Positions 14,137 through 24,706 are shown, counted from the first letter of the stretch. The stretch: 64,000 bases of DNA from Desmodesmus armatus (GCA_007449985.2 VIIQ02000042.1:124001-188000); one strand, 5' to 3'. The notes: generated by a model from the letters alone, not told the origin. Program-made: numbers and translations.

Positions 14137-17100
14137 TTAGAAAGCTTCACGAACAGAACTTGTGTCACCAAGTTTTTTGTATTTACCAAATTCTAAACTT
14201 TCGTTTAGGTCATCATCAATACCAGCAAATACATCACGGAAGATAGTACGTGCACCGTGCCAAATATGCCCAAAGAAGAATAATAAAGCAAAGCATACGT
14301 GACCAAAAGTAAACCAACCACGAGGACTGCTACGGAAAACACCATCTGATTGTAAAGTTGAACGGTCAAATTCAAAAATTTCACCTAATTGTGATTTACG
14401 AGCATATTTTTTCACTGTAGCTGGGTCATTAAATGTTAATCCGTCTAATTCACCACCATAGAAAGTTACAGAAACACCAACTTGTTCGATACTGTATTTT
14501 GATTCAGCACGACGGAATGGAACGTCAGCACGTACAACACCATCTTTATCAATTAATAAAACAGGGAATGTTTCAAAGAAAGTAGGCATACGACGAACAA
14601 AAAGCTCACGACCATCTTGGTCTTTGAAAACTGCATGACCTAACCATCCTACAGCAATACCATCTCCACTATTCATAGCACCTGTACGGAAAAGACCACC
14701 TTTTGCAGGGTTGTTTCCAATATAATCATAGAAAGCTAATTTTTCTGGAATTTTTGACCAAGCATCAGAAAGAGAAGAACCTTCTGATAAGCTTGTTTGA
14801 ACTCGTTTTTGAATCTCTTGTTGGAAGAAACCTTGGTCCCACTGGTAACGAGTTGGACCAAATAATTCAATTGGAGTTGCTGCAGAACCATACCACATAG
14901 TACCTGCTACAACAAAAGCTGCCCAGAAAACTGCTGCAATACTGCTTGATAATACTGTTTCAATACTTCCCATAGATAAACCAAAGTATAAACGAATAGA
15001 AGGACGTACACATAAGTGGAATAGACCTGCTAATACACCTAAAATACCTGCTGCAATGTGGTGAGCTGCAATACCACCAGGGTTGAAAGGATCAAATCCA
15101 TCAGCACCCCAAGAAGGAGCTACTGGTTGAACACTTCCTGTTAATCCATAAGGATCTGAAACCCAGATACCAGGACCAAATAAACCTGTTACGTGGAATG
15201 CACCAAAACCAAAACATAAAAGACCAGATAAGAATAAGTGAATACCAAAAATTTTTGGTAAATCTAGAGCCGTTTTTCCTGTACGAGGGTCACGGAACAG
15301 TTCAAGATGTCGGGTGGAGTTCTCGTTAGACAACCCCCCCTAAGAACCGGACATGCACATCTCTATGCATCCGGCTCAGGCAACATAAACATATGTTACT
15401 ATTTAATGTGAAAGAAGAGAAAATTAAGAAAGAAAATTAAGAAATTAAAATTTTAAGGATAATAAGTTTGAAGCTAAACTTAAGAAATTGACATTTAATC
15501 TTCAACAGATTGAGAGGCTGTTGGAGAAGATTTTGATCTGTTACGAGATCTGCTTGACGAAGAAGAAGGTTCAGAAATTGGATATTGTTTTTCAACAATG
15601 ATTTTTTCATATTTTGAAATCAATGAAGTTTTACCTAATTCTAAAGCTGCACGGTATTTTCTTAGTTGTAGTGGATCTAAATGTTGTTCAGCTTCAGCTA
15701 GAGTTACTTTACTAGAAGAAGAAGGACCAGAGATAGATTTACCAGAACCAAGTTTTCTGATAGGAAGGTCATCACCAAAGATTTCAGCTTCAATTTTTGA
15801 GCATCCATCAACTGCAACTGGACCACTTAAAGGAACTTCTTCAAAAGTGGGAGGGACATAGTTCCCATTTTCATCTTTTGTAGAAAATAATACTTTTAGT
15901 GATTCAGCAACTTCTCTTGGAGATAAAGATTGTGCAGCTTGAATAGGAATCATTTTAATAACATCACCAATGCTTAATTCAGCAGCAGCTGCACTAAGAT
16001 TAAAAAGGCTCATGTTAGCAGCAGGACAAGAGTTTAAGAAACCACAAATACGAGAAATGTGACCCCATAAGCACTCAATAATGTTACCTTGTGTTGGAAC
16101 TTCAATAAATTTTTCATTACCAACATATGAGTCTAATGTTTTTGTTAAGAAGGCTTCCAGTTCCTCCGGGTCGTCCGGAAGGAAAATAATCAATTCAGGT
16201 AACCCAGCAGCTAATGCAACAGCTGTTGCATAGCCAGGGTCAGCTAATAAACATTTCTTTTTGTAAAATCTAAAAGAGGGTGAACGATCTAAGGAAGAAC
16301 CAGAAGTATCTGGTTTGATAATTCTAAGTTGAACCAGAAGAACTACAGTTACCATACATAAAACAGTAAGTTTTACAATGTTATCATAGCTTTCTAAAGG
16401 TTCAAGACCTTCTATATTTGAAAAGGAATATTTTTGAACTTGTAAAATACCTGCTGATTTATTACCAAAAATTTTTGTACCCAACTTTTTTGAAGAAGAG
16501 GGTTTTTGTTTACGAGAGGCTTTTGCCATAATACTTGATACTACCACTTTTGTGGGAAAAATTTAACATTTTGTGTGCTAAACCATGTGTTAAAATTCCT
16601 AGACTGAGTCATCAAATGTGTCTAATTTGGAAGGTTCCCAGTTAAAGGTTACTTTTTTTGAAGAAAGCTGGGATTTGTATTCACTAAGTTTTTCAGACCA
16701 TGTTTCAAATTCACCACCATAATGAATGTGGGAATGGCAATGTGCATGGATGAGTAACAAATTTCCTAAGTTGTTTTTTCCACCTTTTGAAGTAGGCCAG
16801 ATGTGGTGTCTTTGCAGTTTGCCACTTTCAAGAAGGCTTTGTTGGCAGACAGGGCAAAAGCCACTTTGTGAAATAGCTAAGGAATAATCAAAAGAAGAAG
16901 TAAGGTCAACAGCTCTGCATTGAAACATTTTGTTGGTTCTTTCAATCCAATATTCTTTAGCATTTGGATCATCAGGTGAAAGTTTATTTTGAACAGGAGG
17001 CCAAATCTTTCCTGAGCTATACCATTTAGCATAAACACATACTAAATCTGAGCCAGGATGGTGAAATGTCCATCTGTTATCAATTCTTAGGGTTTTTAAG

Positions 17101-19522
17101 TGTTTGAAATATCTTTTAACACACCAGTCTGTGGATTTTTTGGGGTGAGCTCTTTTAATCCATCTCATTTGAAGCTTAAATAAATGATTATCAATGCTAG
17201 ATGAAACCTTAGAAAAAGAGTGAGTTCTTTTACTCTCACAATACCCCCTAACCATTCTATTTACCTTTTTAATCAGTTTGTCAACTGATTTTCCTCTGTG
17301 TTCCCTAAATGTGGCAGAAAGCCTATTTTTGAAGGATTTTACAGACTTTTCTGAAGGAGTAATTAAAGTAGAAACATAATCAGCAACTTGTGGATGAATA
17401 CCATTACTAGTATCACCTAAGTTAATGTGTTTATATCCAAGTTTAATTCTTTGTTGAAAGTGAAAACCAAGAAAGTCAAAACCATCAAATGTTGTGGTGA
17501 TTCTGGTTTTGGTTTCACTAAGAGCAAGACCTCTTTTCTTTAATGCATTATTGACATCAAGAATGGACTGTTCAGCAACTTGTTTGTTTGGACAGATGAT
17601 AACAAAATCATCAGCATATCTAATAAATGTTCTATGAAGAGGGTTATCTCTTTTACTAATATACCCTTGTGAATTGTAGATGATACCAAGTTCAGCTTCA
17701 ATACCATGCAAAGCAATATTGGCAAGAAGCGGGGAGATGACCCCACCTTGAGGGGTACCCATATCAATATCATATGCTACCCCATTTTCCAGAAAACCAG
17801 CTTTTAACCACTTAAGAATAAGGTCTGAGTAGGGAAATTTGTTAATGCAAGACATTAAATAGTTGTGACTGATTTCATCAAAACAACAAGAAATGTCAGC
17901 ATCTAAAATCCAAACTCTATCCTTTTTTGACATAAGGGTGAAAATTCTATGAACAGCATCCTGGTATGATTTACCAGGTCTAAAGCCATAGCTGATGGAC
18001 TCAAATTTTGCTTCCCATTCAGGTTCTAGAGCAGAGACAATTACAGCTTGAATAGCTCTGTCTATAATGTTAGGGATACCTAATGGTCTTTTTCTTCCAT
18101 CTGGCTTGGGAATGTAGACTCTTTTTACTTGAGAAGGTTGCCATTCTTTTAAATTCATTTGATGAATCTTGAAGGCAAGTTCAAGTCTTTGTGCATGGGT
18201 AGAATAAACTTTCTGGTCTAAGCCAGGAGTTCCTTTACCGCGTGATGTAGCTGTAACTTTTCTCACTGCCTGTAATGCAACAGCAAGGCTATTACAGGTC
18301 AGTTTTTGTAAATTTCTTAACTTTCTGTACTTCTTTCTCTTAGAAGCATTAAATATTCTATACCTTAAATTTTTGACATCCTGATCTACAACTCTCCAGC
18401 GGATAGAATCCCAGGTCGGTCTCACAGGGTCAATAAATATGCTACTATTATCAAAATTTGTCATAATACTGTATAGCAATTATCCAAGGTATACACTGTT
18501 TGTAGTCACCACCAGAGCTATGTAGATATGCTTCACAATGTACAAATTTGACAAGGGAATATATCACTATCACCCAAGTTATACCATGTTTAAGATGTTT
18601 TGCTATTTACATCCTTAGAAAACATGGCTTTCCTTTTGGCTTTCAAGAAATTGTCTTTTCACCAGGGCCATTGAACATAGGACCAGTTCCTACCCCACAA
18701 TCAACATATGGAGAGCATTGCTGCCCTTTAACCTGAATTGGATTACAGGAATTGACTGTGGGTTATTAGTTCAACAAATAATTTAGAATAATGTTCTGAA
18801 ACCTAAAAAAGACCAAAGGCATGTGCACTGTAGATAATCAAACTGAGGGTTAATTATCGCGCCTTTAAACGGGGAGCCTTATCTAGAATGTATCTATTCC
18901 CAGGCCCTTGTTCTCCAAGGTTCATGATCCCATGGTTTCACTCCATTATTCATTCCTCTTGGCACCACCACTTGGAGAGCTGATCTGTGGCTTAGCCTTT
19001 AAACATGAGCTTAGGCCTGGTATTTAGTATGAATGAGAGATTCAGAATAAAATTGTTCTGAAGAGTTCATTTAACCTTATTTCCCAAACCCCCATGTTGA
19101 GGACATCTCTACAGCTGAGAAGGAGACTAGCATAGTCTCAAAATTATTAGTTATTCACTAATCGCACCCCAGTAAACCCAGTGCCAAACAGACGCTAAGA
19201 ATAATAAACCTGATAGAATGATGTGAGATGCAGCAACACCTTCATAACTCCAAATACCTGGATTTGAAGCTGTTTCACCACTGATTGTCCATCCACCCCA
19301 AGATTGAGTTACTCCTAAACGTGTCATGAAAGGTAATACGAACATACCTTGACGCCACATAGGGTTTAAAACTGGATCTGATGGATCAAAAACAGCAATT
19401 TCAAAAAGTGTCATTGATCCAGCCCAACCAGCAACTAAAGCTGTGTGCATTAAATGCACAGAAATTAGTCGCCCTGGGTCATTAATAACTACTGTATGTA
19501 CACGATACCAAGGTAATCCCAT
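14137..19522 (-). CDS. psbB: photosystem II CP47 chlorophyll apoprotein (two exons)
   Basis: Exon 1 is 19168-19522, exon 2 14137-15308; together 1527 nt, 508 residues, the standard CP47 length. It begins [20 protein letters not shown] and ends [13 protein letters not shown]. The split falls inside an Asp codon between HWVYW and [11 protein letters not shown]: exon 1 ends with G, then the intron starts GTGCGATT and ends GAC, both group II consensus. CP47 is a six-helix core antenna; the large lumenal loop E is intact. The 3.86 kb intron holds two ORFs on the same strand. Confidence 0.95.
15495..16529 (-). CDS. unrecognised protein encoded in the psbB group II intron
   Basis: 344 residues from [15 protein letters not shown] (an ATG 18 nt upstream also exists). 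I do not recognise the family. Visible parts: a basic Lys/Ser-rich N-terminus (about 1-40); one probable membrane helix at about 54-74 ([20 protein letters not shown]); a central domain with [31 protein letters not shown] and three cysteines (about 160-180); a segment rich in acidic residues; and a Ser/Arg-rich tail ([14 protein letters not shown]). It lies 69 nt downstream of the reverse transcriptase on the same strand, and the two share the start context AGTATTATG. It has no RT, LAGLIDADG, GIY-YIG or HNH motif. The open frame with TAA stop suggests it is real; its function is unknown. Confidence 0.7.
   Translation of the reverse strand: MAKASRKQKPSSSKKLGTKIFGNKSAGILQVQKYSFSNIEGLEPLESYDNIVKLTVLCMVTVVLLVQLRIIKPDTSGSSLDRSPSFRFYKKKCLLADPGYATAVALAAGLPELIIFLPDDPEELEAFLTKTLDSYVGNEKFIEVPTQGNIIECLWGHISRICGFLNSCPAANMSLFNLSAAAAELSIGDVIKMIPIQAAQSLSPREVAESLKVLFSTKDENGNYVPPTFEEVPLSGPVAVDGCSKIEAEIFGDDLPIRKLGSGKSISGPSSSSKVTLAEAEQHLDPLQLRKYRAALELGKTSLISKYEKIIVEKQYPISEPSSSSSRSRNRSKSSPTASQSVED
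16599..18464 (-). CDS. group II intron reverse transcriptase / maturase with HNH endonuclease domain
   Basis: 621 residues from [16 protein letters not shown] (an ATG 15 nt upstream is possible). The N-terminal RT domain shows [58 protein letters not shown] and the catalytic FIRYADDF at about 295-302. The thumb/maturase X region follows (about 390-480). The C-terminus has an HNH endonuclease domain: CPVC, then [18 protein letters not shown] and HAHCHSHIH. This full RT-X-En layout resembles bacterial-type, cyanobacteria-like intron proteins that splice and retro-home their host intron. No frameshift or internal stop, so it is probably active. Confidence 0.93.
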   Translation of the reverse strand: MTNFDNSSIFIDPVRPTWDSIRWRVVDQDVKNLRYRIFNASKRKKYRKLRNLQKLTCNSLAVALQAVRKVTATSRGKGTPGLDQKVYSTHAQRLELAFKIHQMNLKEWQPSQVKRVYIPKPDGRKRPLGIPNIIDRAIQAVIVSALEPEWEAKFESISYGFRPGKSYQDAVHRIFTLMSKKDRVWILDADISCCFDEISHNYLMSCINKFPYSDLILKWLKAGFLENGVAYDIDMGTPQGGVISPLLANIALHGIEAELGIIYNSQGYISKRDNPLHRTFIRYADDFVIICPNKQVAEQSILDVNNALKKRGLALSETKTRITTTFDGFDFLGFHFQQRIKLGYKHINLGDTSNGIHPQVADYVSTLITPSEKSVKSFKNRLSATFREHRGKSVDKLIKKVNRMVRGYCESKRTHSFSKVSSSIDNHLFKLQMRWIKRAHPKKSTDWCVKRYFKHLKTLRIDNRWTFHHPGSDLVCVYAKWYSSGKIWPPVQNKLSPDDPNAKEYWIERTNKMFQCRAVDLTSSFDYSLAISQSGFCPVCQQSLLESGKLQRHHIWPTSKGGKNNLGNLLLIHAHCHSHIHYGGEFETWSEKLSEYKSQLSSKKVTFNWEPSKLDTFDDSV

Positions 19523-20190
19523 TGAAAAAAAAAAAGAATTGTTGTTTACTTCATTTCTAAGAATTGATGAAAAAGTTTTTTGCCCTTATGAGTTCATTCG
19601 AAGCAGTAGGCTGGTTGATCTCTGTACAGCTCTGGCCTGGGCAAAGCCCAAGTCCCCGCAAAGCGGAGAACAGAGATTCAATTTGTAATTTGACAAGTGC
19701 TAGACTAAAGCATATCATTGTTTTTATAGAAAACTTGGAAAACCAAAAAGGATAATATATATAAATTTGAGAACGTGTTTCAATTTTATTGATTCCTTTA
19801 TCTAAATAAAATTAAAAATATTTTAACAGAAAAAGATCTTTTTTTCAAAAGAAATATATTGTTATTCAAAAAAACTTGTATTTCAAAATTTTTTTTTACA
19901 AAAATAAAAAGGAGCCCTTGCAGAGGCAAAGCTCTGCTACGCCGGCAAAGCGGAGTGCTGCGCAAGTGGAACGCTCCGCTTTGCGGGGGGCTATGCCCTC
20001 CTCCGCAAAGCTCTGCTCCGCACCGCAACGCGGAGGGGCAAAGCCCAGGCACCGCAAAGTGGACCACCGGCAATCCGCAAAGCTCTGCTACGCTGGCGGT
20101 GCGAAGCCTGGGTTGGTTTGGTGCAAAAGGTGCAGAGCAAAAGGGTAGCTTTGGTTCAGCAAGGGACCTCCTTTTTATTTAGAGTCTAAA
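19523..20190. repeat. infA-psbB spacer with GC-rich repeats
   Basis: GC-rich modules at about 19625-19665 and 19915-20120, including inverted copies of CCGCAAAGCTCTGC; the rest is AT-rich. No gene. Confidence 0.6.
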
Positions 20191-20490
20191 TTATCGATGA
20201 CGATAAGTAATTCTGCCTTTGGTTAAATCATATGGACTAAGCTCCACAGTGACTTTGTCACCAACAACAATTTTAATACGATTTTGACGAATTTTTCCTG
20301 ATAAATGGCCTATAACTTCAACTCCATTTTCTAATTTTAAACGAAATTTACCATTTGAAAGATTGTGTGTAACAAAACCTTCCATATCAACTAATTTTTT
20401 TTGTTTCCCACGTTGGGAACCAATTGAACCTTTGTTTTTAACAATATTTTTATCTTCATTTGAAGAATTTGAATTTTTTAAGTCTTTCAT
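20191..20490 (-). CDS. infA: translation initiation factor IF-1
   Basis: 99 residues. The S1/OB-fold core starts near residue 34 ([20 protein letters not shown]) and shows [40 protein letters not shown] and YRHR, all IF-1 hallmarks. Family members are about 72 residues, so the first ~30 residues (Asn/Lys/Ser-rich) are an extension, or translation may start at an internal Met such as residue 36. IF-1 binds the 30S A site with IF-2 and IF-3. infA is absent from the Chlamydomonas reinhardtii plastid, so its presence is a lineage clue. Confidence 0.93.
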   Translation of the reverse strand: MKDLKNSNSSNEDKNIVKNKGSIGSQRGKQKKLVDMEGFVTHNLSNGKFRLKLENGVEVIGHLSGKIRQNRIKIVVGDKVTVELSPYDLTKGRITYRHR

Positions 20491-21084
20491 ATGTTTTTCA
20501 ATAATTTTTTTATTTTCAGCAAGTATTTTTTATAGTTTTTATTTTACAAAATTTATAAAATTTTGTTTTTATTGTTTTTCTTTTATTTATTGTAAAGAGG
20601 AGTTTTTGAATGTTTCTTTTATAGATTTCCTCTTTACAATAAAATTGAAAAGTTTTGAAACAAAGATCTTCCTTTGGCTGAGAAACATTTTTTCCATGTT
20701 CCTCTGCACACAAATGCTTCTCTCCTTTTCCACTGTTTTGATTTGCCACCGCCTGGGCATAGCCCCGCCGAGGCTTTGCCTCTCCGCCAGGGCTTTGCCC
20801 TCCTCCGCGGAGCGGTGCGGAGCGGTGCGGAGCGGTGCGGAGCGGTGCGGAGCGGTGCGGAGCGGTGCGGAGCGGTGCGGAGCGGTGCGGAGCGGTGCGG
20901 AGCGGTGCGGAGCGGTGCGGAGCGGTGCGGAGCGGTGCGGAGCGGTGCGGAGCGGTGCGGAGCGGTGCGGAGCGGTGCGGAGTGAAGCAGAACCCAGGCG
21001 GAGGCATCCGCAAAGCTCTGCTACGCCGGCAAAAGGAAAAGAGCATTCTACCTCAGAAGTAAAGAAGATCAATTTGCATGAAGG
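20491..21084. repeat. rps2-infA spacer with GC-rich island and 10-mer array
   Basis: AT-rich half (20491-20740) followed by a GC-rich island that holds the 17-copy decamer array described separately. Open frames through the island in several frames are by-products of the repeat. Confidence 0.7.
20811..20980. repeat. 17 tandem copies of the decamer AGCGGTGCGG
   Basis: 17 perfect head-to-tail copies of a 10-bp unit, 170 bp, embedded in a GC-rich repeat island. The unit shares GCGGTGC with the decamer arrayed at 57381-57590. The lack of sequence variation between units suggests recent expansion by slippage or unequal exchange. Confidence 0.95.
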
Positions 21085-23952
21085 TTAGAAACGTCTTTTT
21101 TGTTTAAAAGTTTGTTGCATTTTTGCACGAAAAGAAATTTTGCGACGAAGTTTTTGACCAAGACGAATATATCTTAACATTTCACCTAAAACATAATGAA
21201 TTGAATTTCTTGAATCATCATTTGCTGGAATGATATGGTCAACAAATTTTGGATCACAATTTGTATCAACAATTGCAAAAATTTTCATACCTAATTTACG
21301 ACATTCACGAACAGCACTCATTTCTTCTTGTTGACCTACAATAATAGCAACATTTTTTGAAATTTGTTTCTTATTCATTTTTGCCATTTTTGTAATTCCA
21401 CCAAAATATTTTTCTAAACGTTGCCATTTTTGTTTACGTGTTGTTGCAATTTTTTTCGAAGTAAATTTTAATTTTTGATCATAAATGCGTTCCATTGGAT
21501 AAATGAATTTTGGATCAACAAATTTTTTCATAAAAAATTCAAGTGTTTCATACATTTTTGCAAGAGATGTTGGAAAATAACGTAATTTTGGTAAAAATTT
21601 TAAAAGACGTTGTTCAGCAGCAAACTGTTTTAAACTCAATTGGAAAGCTTCAAAGTTTTTTCTTTGGAGAACAAGTTTTGAACAAACAAAAGAAAACTGA
21701 GAAACTGTTTTTTGGTAAAGTTCTTTGTAAATTTTCTGTACTTCAACAATTTTTTCAAATGTTTTTTGGAAATTTTCAAGAATTTTTTGCCCAGAAAGAA
21801 TTTCAGCACTTAATTGTTTTAAAGAATTTTGTAAAAATGGTAAAAATAAGATAAATTTTTTAAAAAATTTGCTGAAAAGAATAGTTGTTTTTGATTCAAC
21901 CCCAGATGTCTGTTGTGCAGCTGAATTTGAAGCTTTTGAACGATTTGAAAGACTCTTTTTTTCTCCTTTCTCAAAAGAAGAATTCATAAAAATTGATTTT
22001 TGATCAACTGTACGATTGAAATTTCCTTTTTTGAAACTTGCAAGAATTGAAATCATTTTTTTGAAAATTTCTGGAGAAGGATTTGGGACTTGCCAATTTT
22101 CAACATTTGAAGTATTTGTTTGTCCTGAAGTTTCTTTTAATTTTTCAATTTTTTCATAAGAAACAGCAACAAATTTATTGTTCTTTTCAAAAGAAGTTTT
22201 TAAATTGAAAAATTCTTGTCCAACTTGATAAAATTTTTCAAGTTCAGCAAATTTTTGAATATTTTTTGCAATTAAAGATCGAAGTTGTTTTTTTTGAAGA
22301 AGAATTTTTGTTGCAGTGATTTCAAATGCTTGAATTTTTTGGAATCTTTCCATTTTTTTTGCCTTTAATTTTTTTTCAGCATTTACTAAAGAAACATTTG
22401 AAGCAAAAAGTGCATTTTTTCTTTGTAATAATTTTTGACTTTTTTCAATTCTAAAATTTTGTGAATTTAAAATTTGAAAAATTAAATATTTTCCTTTGCT
22501 TAAAAATTTGATACTTTTCTTTCTTAAAAGTGATACTTTTTGAAATAAACGACGTTGAATTTTTTGACGTTTTTCAAAAATTTTCTTTTGAATTTTTTGT
22601 TTTTGTTTTAAAATTGGACGAATTTGAGCAATAGATTTTAAAATCGTTTTCCAGTTTGTTAACATTCCACCTAACCATCTTGTGTTTACAAAAAATGAAG
22701 TATGACTTAATAAAGCAGTTTTTGCAATTAAAGAAGCTGCTGGTTTTTTAGTACCAACAAATAAAAATGTTTTTCCTTTTGCTGCATATTTTGCTAATTG
22801 TTTTAAAGCATGGTTTAAACAACGTTGTGTTTTAAAAACATTGAAAATATGGCGACCTCTTTTCACCATTGGTTTTTGGTCTGCTGAACGAAGAGAACCT
22901 TTTCCTTGTCCAAATTGAGACTGAAGAAGAGATTCACCTGTTTGATTGAAAAAAGAAGTTGAATGATGCATTCCTGAAGTTGGAAGGAATCCACTTGAAA
23001 TTTGACCTGTTTGTGAAAAACGGAAACCTTTTTTTCTGTACCAAAGATATTTTCTCATGTTTGCATTACAATAAATAGATTTTTCTCCAAAATGCATACT
23101 TGATTGAATCATTTTTTGAATACCTTGTTTTACTTGAGATTTTCTTTCTTCTAAAGAAAGAGGTGAAATTTTTTGAATTTTTGCAATTGCAAAATTTTCA
23201 GTTGCTTTTTGAATTTGAATTTGTACTCGATCTCTTGATTGAACACCTAGTCCTTTTTTTACAAAAACAATACGACCATTTAATTTTACAACATAAAAAT
23301 TTCCAAATGTTTTTGCTGAAGCAGGAAGATCAATATGAAATTCTTGACCAACAAAATGACTTTGAACAAAATCAGCTCCTTTCCCTCCAGAAGATTCGTT
23401 TGCTTGAGCATCTGGAACAATTGCTGTTGCAATTGCATAATTTTGTTTCATTTTTTGAATTTCAACAACAAGTTTATCACCAACCTTTGCATTTGGCACA
23501 ATCAGTAAAAAATTTGTTGAAATTTGAACAAAACCTGAATTTTTTGGTCCTTTTTTTTGAATAGTGACTTTGCATTTTTGCCCAACTTTTAAATCAAATT
23601 CAAAAGATTTTCCTAAAGACTTGTCATTTTTTCCTTCTGAAGGTGATTGAATAACTGTTCCTACAGCATATTTGATTTTTTTTTTTGAATCAGATTCACG
23701 TGAAGAAAGACCAAAAAAAACTTTTTCAATTTTCACTTGAACTTTTTCACCACATTTTGTATTTGGAACTAAAAGAGTTGTACCATTTCTTAGTTCTGCT
23801 ACTCCAATGTTATTTGAACCTAATGCATGAATTTTTACTGTTACAATATCACCTTGTTGAAAATTGTCTTTAATACGTTGTGTATCAAATCTTTTTTTTG
23901 AAGTTTTTGTAAAACTAGTATTTCGTTTTGAATTTTTTTGACGAACTTCCAT
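21085..23952 (-). CDS. rps2: 30S ribosomal protein S2, giant form
   Basis: 955 residues against about 230-250 for ordinary S2. The first ~280 residues hold three TRAM-like repeats, each with a V-x-I ... G ... V-P ... G-D-x-V-x-V-x-I pattern (about 33-80, 122-178, 203-262). The S2 core then starts (MIQSSMHFGEKS) and runs through FLFVGTKKPAASLIAKTA and NTRWLGGMLTNWKTI. A Lys/Phe/Gln-rich insertion of over 350 residues follows, before the core resumes at YFGGITKMAKMNKKQ, VAIIVGQQEEMSAVRE and IPANDDSRNSIHYVLGE. Enlarged rps2 is known in Chlorophyceae; this is an extreme case. One continuous frame, TAA stop. S2 sits near the 16S 3' end. Confidence 0.93.
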   Translation of the reverse strand: MEVRQKNSKRNTSFTKTSKKRFDTQRIKDNFQQGDIVTVKIHALGSNNIGVAELRNGTTLLVPNTKCGEKVQVKIEKVFFGLSSRESDSKKKIKYAVGTVIQSPSEGKNDKSLGKSFEFDLKVGQKCKVTIQKKGPKNSGFVQISTNFLLIVPNAKVGDKLVVEIQKMKQNYAIATAIVPDAQANESSGGKGADFVQSHFVGQEFHIDLPASAKTFGNFYVVKLNGRIVFVKKGLGVQSRDRVQIQIQKATENFAIAKIQKISPLSLEERKSQVKQGIQKMIQSSMHFGEKSIYCNANMRKYLWYRKKGFRFSQTGQISSGFLPTSGMHHSTSFFNQTGESLLQSQFGQGKGSLRSADQKPMVKRGRHIFNVFKTQRCLNHALKQLAKYAAKGKTFLFVGTKKPAASLIAKTALLSHTSFFVNTRWLGGMLTNWKTILKSIAQIRPILKQKQKIQKKIFEKRQKIQRRLFQKVSLLRKKSIKFLSKGKYLIFQILNSQNFRIEKSQKLLQRKNALFASNVSLVNAEKKLKAKKMERFQKIQAFEITATKILLQKKQLRSLIAKNIQKFAELEKFYQVGQEFFNLKTSFEKNNKFVAVSYEKIEKLKETSGQTNTSNVENWQVPNPSPEIFKKMISILASFKKGNFNRTVDQKSIFMNSSFEKGEKKSLSNRSKASNSAAQQTSGVESKTTILFSKFFKKFILFLPFLQNSLKQLSAEILSGQKILENFQKTFEKIVEVQKIYKELYQKTVSQFSFVCSKLVLQRKNFEAFQLSLKQFAAEQRLLKFLPKLRYFPTSLAKMYETLEFFMKKFVDPKFIYPMERIYDQKLKFTSKKIATTRKQKWQRLEKYFGGITKMAKMNKKQISKNVAIIVGQQEEMSAVRECRKLGMKIFAIVDTNCDPKFVDHIIPANDDSRNSIHYVLGEMLRYIRLGQKLRRKISFRAKMQQTFKQKRRF

Positions 23953-24084
23953 TTTTTTTTTTTGAATTTTTTCTTATTTTCTTATTTTTTGAACGTCTTT
24001 GCGTTTTTTGAATTTTTTTAAACATTACGGATTATTTTCTATATTTTGAAATCTTTATTCCATCCACACTTTTACTCTATTTAT

Positions 24085-24156
24085 CTCCTCAGGTAGGACT
24101 TGAACCTACGACCTATCGGTTAACAGCCGACCGCTCTACCACTGAGCTACTAAGGA
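24085..24156 (-). tRNA. trnN-GUU: tRNA-Asn(GUU)
   Basis: 72 nt. Acceptor TCCTTAG pairs with CTGAGGA (one G-T pair), anticodon GTT in loop CTGTTAA, T-arm GTAGGTTCAAGTCCTAC. No intron. Confidence 0.95.
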
Positions 24157-24607
24157 CAAATATGTGCTTACTGCTCTACTTTTCAGAGCAAAGGTACTAC
24201 AGTTTTTTTTTGTTTTTCGACTCTTCCTCAAGTAATAATAATGATGTATAAAATAGAAATTCAAAGAGTTTTTATTTTTTTTTGAAAATTTTTCTTATTT
24301 TATCATGCATTTTTTTTTTTTGCAATATTTTCAAAAAATTTTTTGAAAATAAAAATTTTTCATTTTACATAACACCCAGTCATAGAATCATAAAATTTTC
24401 CAAACCAAAAGAGATCGAACAGTCACTTCATGAATGCATAGTTTTTGAGTTTGTTTAATAATGGCTGAATAAATAAACAGATAGATACAGATAAAATGAA
24501 TAGAATTTTAGAGTTTCAAAAAAAGAAGAACAATTTTTTATTTCAAAATAAATACTCTTTGAAATAAAAAATTGTTTTTCTTTTTTTATAAAGTTTCAAT
24601 ATTTTTT
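24157..24607. other. trnN-petL spacer
   Basis: AT-rich. A long perfect inverted repeat at about 24524-24580 (arms around CAATTTTTTATTTCAAA) lies just after petL on the minus strand and is a likely petL 3' stabilising hairpin. No gene. Confidence 0.55.
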
Positions 24608-24706
24608 TTAAATTAATTTAACAACTTTTGTTAAACCAAAATATAAACCTAAAGTAAAACCTAAAGCTGCAAAAAGTAAACCAACATAGCTTGTAATTGT
24701 TAACAT
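24608..24706 (-). CDS. petL: cytochrome b6f complex subunit 6
   Basis: 32 residues: [20 protein letters not shown] then [12 protein letters not shown]. Nearly the same length and pattern as green-algal PetL. Single membrane span; needed for cytochrome b6f stability. Confidence 0.94.
   Translation of the reverse strand: MLTITSYVGLLFAALGFTLGLYFGLTKVVKLI

Larger units (their letters stand above)
15309..19167 (-). mobile_element. group II intron of psbB with two ORFs
   Basis: 3859 nt. The 5' end is GTGCGATT and the 3' end is AC. A textbook 34-nt domain V sits at 15344-15377 on the minus strand: GAGCCGG on one side, TCCGGTTC on the other, catalytic AGC triad visible. The intron carries a reverse transcriptase/maturase ORF (16599-18464) and then a second ORF (15495-16529) before domain V. 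The long regions 18480-19160 (domains I-III) and 15380-15490 (end of IV) are structured RNA. Likely a mobile retroelement. Confidence 0.93.

Noticed and set aside
20674..21062. Open frames of 75-240 codons through the decamer array on both strands
   Set aside because: They exist because a 10-bp repeat has no stops in several frames; the translations are pure RSGAERCGAV-type repeats.
23100..23564. 154-codon plus-strand frame inside rps2
   Set aside because: Antisense shadow of the Lys/Phe/Gln-rich rps2 coding sequence.
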